The notes under the pieces are model-generated. The model had not been told where the DNA came from. It did not search any database and saw nothing but the letters and a program-made list of their open reading frames with translations. The translations under genes and the position numbers were made by a program. From Baffinella frigidus (lineage: Eukaryota > Cryptophyceae > Cryptomonadales > Baffinellaceae), in the NCBI GenBank assembly GCA_026770585.1, contig MU646605.1, positions 351,711-365,826 of the forward strand: a stretch of 14,116 nt of DNA. Direction: 5' to 3'. How positions within the stretch are numbered: the first letter of the stretch is position 1; the number at the start of each line of letters is the position of its first letter. Below, one piece after another: positions 1-8,100 of the stretch.

Positions 1-229
1 AACCCTCAACCCTCAACCCTCAATCCTCAATCCTAAACCCTAAACCCTAAACCCTAAACCCTAAATCCTAAACCCTAAACCCTAAACCCCAAACCCTAAA
101 ACCCTAAACCCTAAATCTCAAACCCCAAACCCCAAACCCTAAATCCCAAACCCCAAACCCTAAACCCTAAACCCCAAACCCTAAACCCCAAACCCGAAAC
201 CCCAAACCCTAAACCCCAAATCCGAAACC
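1..229. repeat. Telomere-like CCCTAAA array, degenerate
   Basis: Plus strand reads CCCTAAA with variants CCCCAAA, CCCTCAA and CCCGAAA. The outermost 30 bases are more degenerate (CCCTCAA) than those further in, which is not expected of an active chromosome end. It may be subtelomeric, or an intron tract like those in the large gene, since it ends at CCAG just before a coding-like segment. Confidence 0.9.
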
Positions 230-231
230 AG

Positions 232-343
232 GATGCAGGCGGAAGCTGAGGCCAACGAGCGACACGTGCTCCAGCTTGAAACCAGACTCCGGCATCAAGA
301 CCACCCAGTGTGGCGACTGGAGATGGACGAGGGGGAGGATTGA
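232..343 (+). CDS. Possible terminal exon of another gene (fragment)
   Basis: Directly after AAACCAG, 36 codons from ATG at 233 run to TGA at 341-343, encoding MQAEAEANERHVLQLETRL, then RHQDHPVWRLEMDEGED. The composition is that of a charged helical C-terminus, unlike the flanking repeats. With CAG at 229-231 as acceptor, the upstream CCCTAAA array would be its intron, in the same sense orientation as introns of the large gene. Any upstream exons are outside the window. I recognise no family. Confidence 0.4.
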
Positions 344-398
344 GAGAGAGAGAGAGAGCGCGCGCGCGCGAGAGCGAGAGAGAGAGCAAGAGAGAGAC

Positions 399-431
<33 letters not shown>

Positions 432-602
432 GCTGAGTGGTTGGGTTTCGGGTATCGGGGTTCATGTGCCGGGTTAAGGTTTCCGGTTTTCGGTTGGCGG
501 GGGTGGGGGGAAGTGAAGGCGGGGGGGGAATGCGGGGGGGGGGCGTCCAAGTCGGGTTGGGAGAGAGGAGTGAGTTCTCGGGCGTGTCCCAGGGGGGGGG
601 GC
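344..602. repeat. GA, GC and CAGA microsatellites, then G-rich DNA
   Basis: 343-395 is GA/GC dinucleotide repeat, and 399-430 is ACAG tetranucleotide repeat (eight units). 431-602 is G-rich with several poly-G runs on the plus strand and degenerate GGGTTTCGGG-like words. I see no gene. Confidence 0.9.
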
Positions 603-822
603 TGCTGGGGTTACTGGCGAACAAAGACACACGCCGCCTCGAGGGGGTCCCAGGCTCCTAGGAACAGCCCCGCTGTATCCCTCAAGTGGCCAGGGGGTCG
701 AATTTGACCCCCAAGAGGTCCTGGGTGGGTCGTAGGGCCCTACGGTAGGGCTTATGAGCCTACTGGTCACTTAAGGGATAACCCTAGGGCGGAGCGTGTC
801 CTTGTTGGCGAGCAACCCGTGT
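603..822. repeat. Foldback element 1 (nested inverted repeats)
   Basis: Outer arms about 603-637 and 788-822 are imperfectly complementary (roughly four in five by eye). Inner arms 676-693 and 763-780 match in 16 of 18 positions. A further palindrome GGGGGTC...GACCCCC sits at 693-712. No coding capacity. Confidence 0.75.
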
Positions 823-960
823 GGCTGGGGGTTGACTCAGAGAGGGCTGACGTGTATCCAAGGCAGCAGAGCACCCGGTGCAATGTGCGAGGCACACACT
901 GATTAAAGTATGAGATTTATGGAATACCCACAAGGTCACGACGTCCTGGTGCGTCCAGCC
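823..960. other. Intergenic spacer
   Basis: Spacer between two foldback elements. I see no gene, RNA or clear repeat. Confidence 0.5.
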
Positions 961-1080
961 TACAGGGGTACCTCGCTCATCAGAAACACACACACCCCAG
1001 GATCACCATAGGGCCCTAGGCATAGGCCTACTGAAGGGTCCTAAGGGCGGTTGGTTTCTTATGAGCGAGGTACCCCTGTG
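961..1080. mobile_element. MITE-like palindromic element, copy A
   Basis: Terminal inverted repeats are CAGGGGTACCTCGCTCAT at 963-980 and its exact complement at 1061-1078. The interior is shared with copy B at 1321-1443 (CACCATAGGGCCCT, GGCATAGGCCTACTG, AGGGTCCTA). No transposase and no convincing target-site duplication. The CAGGGG end resembles hAT-type termini, but that is only a resemblance. Confidence 0.8.
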
Positions 1081-1320
1081 CATGCAAACCTTGATTCGAG
1101 AGGGACAACTGCAAAGGATTTTTTTGCGAGTAAGCACGCACACTGGCCTTAGGAGGCTTCCGGACTCCTAGCACTTGGCTATATGATACGTCTGGGTCAT
1201 TTGATCAGGGCGTAATCTGGTACACATCCACTGAATTTACAGTGAATTCACTACCTCGAGACGTATAGCCACTAGTAGGATGCTCTCACCCTCCTGGCTA
1301 GAGATGATCCTACGGAGGGC
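1081..1320. other. Spacer between element copies A and B
   Basis: Contains short imperfect palindromes, for example TAGGAG...CTCCTA at 1150-1170 and CACTGAATTTACAGTG near 1230-1245. I see no coding sequence. Confidence 0.5.
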
Positions 1321-1443
1321 TCTACAGGGGTACCTCGCTCATAAGAAAGCGCACCCCCCTTAGGACCACCATAGGGCCCTGGGCATAGGCCTACTGTAGG
1401 GTCCTAGGGGAGGGGGGTCTGATGAGCGAGGTACCCCTGTAGA
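1321..1443. mobile_element. MITE-like palindromic element, copy B
   Basis: A 22-bp perfect terminal inverted repeat spans 1321-1342 and 1422-1443, with the same 18-bp core as copy A. The interior is about 80% like copy A by eye, in the same orientation. Two diverged copies 240 bp apart show this is a repeated, non-coding element. Confidence 0.82.
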
Positions 1444-1658
1444 TCTACTTCTCGACCGGATCCTTTCCGACTCGACTGAATGGTGGCCATGTTGGTATGA
1501 AGGTTGTGGGAGAGACTATTGCTGATACCAATACTGCCGCCATGTGACACACCCTCCCAGGAATGCTGTGATGATAAAGGTCCGTATCTAGATGTTCACA
1601 GAAAGGCCTCTCGCTGGTTGCGACGGGGCCAACGGAAGCCTCTCACTTGAACTCAGTC
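1444..1658. other. Spacer with a weak inverted repeat
   Basis: TTGGTAT at about 1491-1500 and ATACCAA near 1525-1532 form a short stem, extended imperfectly by GGTGGCCATG against CCGCCATG. I see no gene. Confidence 0.45.
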
Positions 1659-1805
1659 CCACCAACCCTCATGGCTTCGAAAAATCGACGATTTTCGAGT
1701 TCCCGAGTTCAAGGGGAATTGGAGCCGTTGAAGTCGGATTCCGACTTCAACAGCCTTGAAATCCCAAATCGAAAATCGTCGATTTGCCCAAGTGAGGGTT
1801 GGTGG
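1659..1805. repeat. Foldback element 2 (three nested perfect arms)
   Basis: Arms CCACCAACCCTCA 1659-1671 / 1793-1805 (13 bp), AAATCGACGATTTTCGA 1682-1698 / 1769-1785 (17 bp) and GTTGAAGTCGGA 1727-1738 / 1740-1751 (12 bp, one-base loop) are all perfect and concentric. It has the form of a non-autonomous foldback element. No similarity to copies A/B. Confidence 0.85.
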
Positions 1806-1891
1806 TCGCTAGGCTGGACGCTGTGATTGCATCGGGGTTCGATAAATCTCAGTCACGCAGTTTGGTTGAAGCAAGGAGCCGGTCGCAACAC

Positions 1892-1918
1892 GTTATGAGA
1901 CCACCCAGGTCTCATAAC
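1892..1918. repeat. Perfect 11-bp hairpin
   Basis: GTTATGAGACC and GGTCTCATAAC are separated by ACCCA. It lies about 130 bases downstream of the large gene's stop codon, so it could fall in its 3' UTR. A transcript role is speculative. Confidence 0.7.
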
Positions 1919-2049
1919 CGCAGTGAGGTTCGGGCCACGCGAAAAGACTTCATTGAACTGGTGGCGGCGACACAAACGTATCCGGGTCGGAGACGTCAAC
2001 CGGCGCGCGTCTTTTTTCGCGAGTAACCCCAGCACGAAAAGAGGCAGCA

Positions 2050-2145
2050 CTAGGACATGTGGACCCTCTCGCGTTTGACCTCGCGCTGGATCGCCCGAAC
2101 AAACTCAACAGCTTGGTCCTTATCCGTGCAGTTCGACAGGTCCAC
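2050..2145 (-). CDS. Exon 11: C-terminal exon with TAG stop
   Basis: After a CTGCCCCGCAG acceptor, 31 codons encode [19 protein letters not shown] to HMS, ending at TAG (2052-2050). It joins exon 10 in phase 0. A closing strand plus helix of this kind is usual at the end of a vWA domain. No AATAAA is evident within 100 bases downstream, so the polyadenylation site is unresolved. Confidence 0.78.
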   Translation of the reverse strand: MDLSNCTDKDQAVEFVRAIQREVKRERVHMS

Positions 2146-5100
2146 CTGCGGGGCAGAGGCATGTTACAGGGGTGTCTCGAATGTACAACAACCCGCACGA
2201 CCCTACGCTAGGAGCCTGCGGTAGGCCTGCCCTTAGGGCCCTAGGGTGGTCCTTTTGGGGGGGGGTCTATTCCAGGCACCCCATGTACTGGATGTTCAAA
2301 AGAGAGGCGCTGCAGAAACCGTTTCTGTCCAAGCGTTGGGCAGGTGCATCGTACCAGAGAAAGACTCATTCTGCAACACCGGAGAACAGGAGAAAGTGCC
2401 CCTCGCGGCGAAGGACAGACTCATGTACCACTCGAGGCCAGAAAAGGGACTATTTTAAAACTGGGGTTCCTTTACAAGTGGGGGGTTGTGGAGTAATGTT
2501 CACATAAATATCCGGATTTTGGTCACGGTACTGCCTGATATCAAGTAGTGGCGTGACCAAACCCGCCCGTGACTGGTAACAAAATGAACAACCAAATTTT
2601 ACAAAACAGTACCACCTCCAGCCTCGAGTGGTCCCACCCCGCACGCGCACGCACCAATTCTAGAATTGCCAAACACACCATGGACACATAACGCTTCCTC
2701 GCCAGACCCTCCCTCGCCCGAGGTTTTGACCTAGGTTCAGGCCTGAGCTGATTCAAACGTAATGTGGCCGGGCGAGGGAGGGTTTTTCTCTCGTGGTCGG
2801 GCGAGGGGGCCGACCTGAGCAACCTCGCGGCAGCCATACGTGATTCTCAGCCGCTGGTTGATCTCGTTGAGCATGGACTCCGTGTACTTCGTGACCACGA
2901 TGAACTTGACCGAGACCTCCAGCTCCTTCGTCAGCCTCGCAACCTGCTCCTCCGGCTTGTCCCCTCTCGGATCGCCGTCCGGAAAGTTGTCCTCATACCG
3001 ATGGTAATCCTGCCCGTGGCACGGGTTGTCCGCAAAGATGAAGAGGTGCCGGCTCTGTGCGCGCCAGTCAAGCGCCAGCGCCGCGCGCAGCCCTCCGCAC
3101 AGGTCCTCTGGACGGTCGCTGCCGCGGCCCGAGATCGCCTTCTGCGACTGGACCATAGATCTGAGCACGGATATGTCCTCGGTGAAGGGGCACACTTTCA
3201 CTTCACCCTCTTCGTAGGGTCGGAAAATCTTTCGAGTCTTCGTGGTCGCGGCATCCGACCCTGTGGACCCTTTGTAGTCGCGGTACGCAACGAAGGACAT
3301 TCGCAGCTTGACGTCTTCGTGGAGGCCCTCCGCAATCTTCATCACCTGGCGCAGCATGTGTAGGGTTTGAGGTCTACGGTGTCAGGGTTTAGGGTTTAGG
3401 GTTTGGGGTGTAGGTTGTAGGGTTTAAGGTTGAGGGTTTAGGGTTGAGAGTTGAGGGTTTAGGGTTTAGGGTTTGGGGGTGAGGGTTGATGGTCGAGGGT
3501 TGAGGGGTGGGGGTTGAACAACGTAGGGTTTGGGGCTTAGTGGTGCAGAGTTCAGGACCCAGGGCTCAATGTTTAGGGAGGTAATACGGGAGTTTCGCCT
3601 TTGAGCCTGAGCAGCATTGCTTTGGTTTTGTGCGCGGGGGTTGAAGCTCGCATGCAGAAAGACCATCAATCAATCGTTCAACCATTCCATCATTACCGAT
3701 TTCTGGCAGGTGTCGATGTGTCTCCTCATACTCCCAGTGCAGTCCATGACGAAGCAAATCTCTAGCGATGTGCGCGTGTCGGGCGCCTTTGGGTGCGCAG
3801 CTTCGTTGAACTTCCACGCTGCCTCCCTCCATTGCTTCTGATCGGTCGCCTCGCACGCCTGCAGAGAGGGAGGGGTGCGTTAGGGTGGAGCCTGCACGAT
3901 CGTTTGGCAACTCCCCAAATTGTGCCAGGGGTCGCCGCTTTCAGGTCCTGCTCAACCAGGGGGGGGGCTGTTGGTATTAGTCAATGTGTCTCTCTCTCCG
4001 GCGACTCCTGATACAGATCATGCCTGGTTGGGACCTGCCACTAGCCCTTGGAGGTGGCTCAAATTGTGGCCTGAAACAGAAATCCCAAAAGTTGATTTTG
4101 TACCAAGATTGCGACTCCTTAAGTTGTAGCGGGGTCGAATCGACCCCGCTGTAAGGTAAAATGGCTCAAACTCCAGACCACAACTTGAGCCACCTCCCAG
4201 AGCTGGTGGTGCTCGTCGAGCCAAGCTGCAACAGGACCACAGCCCAAGGTGTGTCAATCAAGAGGAGTGGAGCGCGCCTCGAGGGTCGCGGTGTGCCTCT
4301 TCATGACTTTCGTGTGCGCAGCGTCCATCTCTGCCATCCGCCGCTCGTGCGTCGCCACCCTGTCCACCAATTAGGGCACTAAGTAAATCAATTAGGGGAC
4401 AACGTAAATCAATTAGGGGACGAAGTGAATCAGTCAGGGCGCACGCGTCAGCTGTAAGGTCGAGCTGACTTGGTATGAAGCAGCAACGCTGCCTTTCCGT
4501 GGAGCTGAACGAAACTTCCACGCCAGTTGACTGTTCAGACGGTTTCCCGGTACTGAACCTGCCCGGCTTAGGTACATTTCTGGTACAGAACCAGAACGGT
4601 TTAGTCAAAAATTGCACAGGGGACTGTGAGTACGCGCCCCACGGTGTGAGAACGTGCTGCGACTTTTTCAAAGTAAGAGGATCCAAGTCAACGGTTTAGG
4701 GGTTCGGGTTTGGGGTGCAACCTGCACTGGGACAGATACGCGTCCCACGGCAGGGGGACGCGTAGTGCCGACCACTTCAACTCCGACGCATCCAGCGGCT
4801 GGAGGTCGTCTTCGAAGATGATCTGAATAGGGTTGGGGTTCAGGATTACGGGAGTTTCGTTTGAGTCGAGTGTTTGGTTCTAGGGGACGACAAATAAGAA
4901 ATCGGGCTTAGCGTTTAGGGTTTGGTGTGCAGGGTTTAGGGTTCAGGATTCAGGGTTCAGGGTTTAGGGTTCAGGGTTTAGGATTTAGCGTTGAGGGTTC
5001 AGGGTTCAGGGTGTGGGGTTTAGGGTTCAGGAATCAGGATTCAGATATCAGGGTTTGGGGTTTGGGGTTTAGAGATTAGGGTTCAGGGTTTAGGGTTCAG

Positions 5101-8100
5101 GGTTTAGGGTTTAGGGTTTAGGGCTTAGGGTTTAGGGTTTGAGGTGTAGAGTTTGAGAGTTAGATTTCAGGGTTCAGGGTTCAGGGTTCAGGGTTCAGGG
5201 TTCAGGGTTCAGGGTTCAGGGTTCAGTGTTCAGGGTTCAGGGTTCAGGATTTAGGGTTCAGGGTTTGAGGTTTAGGGTTTAGGGATTTGGGTCGAGGGTT
5301 TAGGGTTTGAGTTCGAGGTTTGGAGATGAGGGTTTAGGAGTTTGATTTTCAGGGTTCCGGCTTCAGGGTTCAAGGTTCAGGGGTCAGGGTTCAGGGTTCC
5401 AGGTTCCAGGTTCCAGGTTTAGGGTTTAGGGTTTAGGGTTTAGGGTTGAGGATTGCGGTTTAAGGATTCAGAGTTCAGGGTTTAGGATTCAGGGTTCAGC
5501 GTCCAGGAATCAGGGTTCAGGATTTGGGGTTTGGTGATTGGGGTTGAGGGTTTGGGGGTCAGGATTTATGGTTTAGGGTTGAGAGTTCAGGGTTCAGGGT
5601 TTGAAATTCGGGGTGTAGGGTTAAGGGGTTTAGAGTTTAGAGTTTAAGGTTTAGGGTTTAGGGTTTAGGGTTTAGGGTTTAGGGTTTAGGGTTTAGGGTT
5701 TAGGGTCTGGGGTTTAGGGTCTAGGGTTCAGGTTAAGGGTTTAGGGTCAAGGGAGTAGGGGTCAGATTTCAGGGTTCAGGGTTCAGGGTTCAGGGTTCAG
5801 GGTTCCAGGTTCGGGGTTTGGTGTTGAGGGTGCAGGGGTTGGGGTTTAGGCTTCAGGGTTTAGGATTTAGAGTTGAGGGTTGCGGGTTTAGTTTTGGTGT
5901 TTATTGTTTAGGGTGGAAGGTCGAGTGTTTTGGGTTTGGGTTTCAGAGTTTAGGGTTTAGGGTTCAGGCTTCAGGGTTCAGGCTTCAGGGTTTAGGGTTT
6001 TACTGTTTGGAGTTTAGGGTTTAGGGTTTAGGGTTCAGGGTTTAGGGTTTAGGGTTTAGGGTTTAGGGTTTGGGGTTTAGGGTTTGGGGCTTGGGGTTGA
6101 TGGCTGAGGGTTGAGGGTAAAGGGGTTAGATTTGAAGACTCAGGGTTCAGGGGTTAGATTTCAGGGTTCAGGGTTCAGGGTTTCGGGTTTAGGGTATGGG
6201 AGTTTCGGGTTAGGGGTTAGATATTGGGGCTCGGGTTCCAGGGTTGAGGGTTAAGAGTTCAGGGTTCAGGATGCAGAGTTCAGGGTTTAAGGTTTGGGGT
6301 TTAGAGTTTAGGGGATAGGGTTCAGGGTTTAGAGTTTTGGGTTTTAGGTTTAGGGTTTAGGGTTTAGGGCTCAGGGTTCAGGGTTGAGGCTATAGGGTTT
6401 AGGGTTTAGGGTTTAGGGTTTAGGGTTTAGGGTTTAGGGGCCTGGACCTTGCGCGCGGAGCCTGGGTTGTTCTGACGACACGTGCGCCCCAGGATCTGCT
6501 TCTCCTCGGAGTCGTCCTCCGGCAAGAACGTGATGATCACGTGCGCACCTATGGGATGAGGGAAATCAGGTTATGCACAGGTTATTAACACGCGATCATG
6601 TATTGAAGCGATTGGAATTGTTGAGTCTTGCTCCATTGAGCAGAGATCAGTGGGCATCTGGATACTTCAATGATTCACGCTTCACGAGAAGCGTTGACAC
6701 CTTGCTTGAATGCACCTTGCCGTGTGCGTGCGGGCCGAAGTTCAGCCACAGAATAGAGATGGGAAAGGGAGGAACCTCCGTTCTTCTCGAGGGCTGGGTT
6801 GTCGCACTTGAAGTCCGTCCCGCGGCCATAGGACCTATGCGTGCATCCATGGTTACACAATGCTTCGACCCTGGGGCCCAACATCACAAGCCATGTGCCG
6901 AATTCGAGCAGCCAAACTCTTGTGTATCCAAGGCGCTAATTGGTCTAATCGAGCTTTGACGAAAAGAGTGTGCAGCAGACCCAACACAGCTAAGCCCCCT
7001 CAGCTGGATGCGTTGGACTCGGCGCTGCTCATCATACGAGATTATCTCAACGGTGGCGGCGAAACATGGGCGCAAAAGGGCGCCTCAGGCGAAGATTATT
7101 AGTCTACTCTCCAACGTTCAACCCACGCGGTAGGCCAACCGCGGGGGTTTGCATCGGGGCGAGGACACACCGTGTCATCAGAGTGATGATGTACGGATTG
7201 ATGGCCTTCGTCACCACATTCTTGCGCTTCTGGATGTCAAGCTCGTCCGTGAGGAGCTGTGGCGGACGGTACCTGACAGGGGGATAGCACCGTTTTTGGA
7301 AAGGAGAGCACCGTGCAGTGCTCACATAGCAGGACCACGAAAAGATCAAGTTCGGTGCGGGGAGAGCCGGGAGGGCAGGAGCCCGACTACCTCAGAGGGG
7401 CACGTGAGGAAAAGACTGCCCGACACCGAGAGCAGCAGCCGGTCAATTGCGTCCAAATTTAGGGATTGGATTCAGAGGAGAGTCTCCCGAACCATGGTTG
7501 ACAGTGCAATGCAGGGTTTTAACTAGGACCATAACTAAACCGAGAAGGCTTGGAACGTATAATCCTTCTGATTCAGACAAGTCGACCCACGAGTTCCTGC
7601 CAGCTCCAGGGGCAGGGAAGGCGATTCAAACGAGCAGATAAAACGACAGAGAGGCTTCAGATTTCTGAAGGGGGCTCGAGGAAACCTGGTATGGTGGACC
7701 GGGGAGCAATGAAGCTCGTCGTTGTAATCATTGAGACCTTTCAAGTCGGCGAACACCATGAGAACCGCCCTCCCCTCCTTCAGAGCTTTCGCCATCTCCT
7801 TCTTGAGCTCCAGGAAGTAGTCCCCCCGCGTCCCCCGCACGACCTTGGTCTCCTTCTTCTTGCCTCTCCCGGCGTTGAGCGACTGGCGTTGAGGGTACGT
7901 GCTTGGCAGGAAGGTGCGCCGCTCGAAGAAGTACTCCTTGAGCAGCGCGTCCTGCTTCTCCGTGAGGCAGTCGAGCGTCCCCGTCATTCCAAGCGCGAAG
8001 GCGTAGAAGCCAGGGATCTCCGAGTAGGACAGCGCGCCGCAGACCGGAAGCACCCCGATCTTGCTCGAGGACTGCCCCGCTTCCAGGAAGGGGAGATTGC

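Noticed and set aside
1892-1918. Bacterial-type intrinsic terminator
   Set aside because: No U-tract follows the stem, and the genomic context is eukaryotic.
1799-2026. 75-codon plus-strand open frame
   Set aside because: It starts in a foldback arm, runs through a hairpin, and has no coding character.
2764-3363. 199-codon plus-strand open frame
   Set aside because: It is antisense to vWA exon 10.
3566-3910. 114-codon minus-strand open frame
   Set aside because: It is out of frame with the MIDAS-bearing exon 9, which has good splice sites and a recognisable domain.
4369-4452. CRISPR-like array
   Set aside because: Head-to-tail 21-bp units with no spacers, in eukaryotic DNA.
4258-4686. 142-codon minus-strand open frame with a heptapeptide repeat
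   Set aside because: The repeat is only the 21-bp tandem repeat read in frame, and the 3' half is a shifted frame of exon 7, whose own frame is far more protein-like.
4722-4822. Exostosin-like glycosyltransferase fragment
   Set aside because: The resemblance rests on a few residues, while phase continuity on both sides fits the SecA-like gene.
5818-6024. Open frame in telomere-like repeat (GLGFRV-like peptides)
   Set aside because: Low-complexity translation of TTTAGGG-type repeats; such peptides are annotation artefacts.
4827-6440. Interstitial telomere as a head-to-head chromosome fusion scar
   Set aside because: The tract lies between two exons of one gene whose reading phase is preserved across it, and its repeats are all in one orientation without an inversion point.
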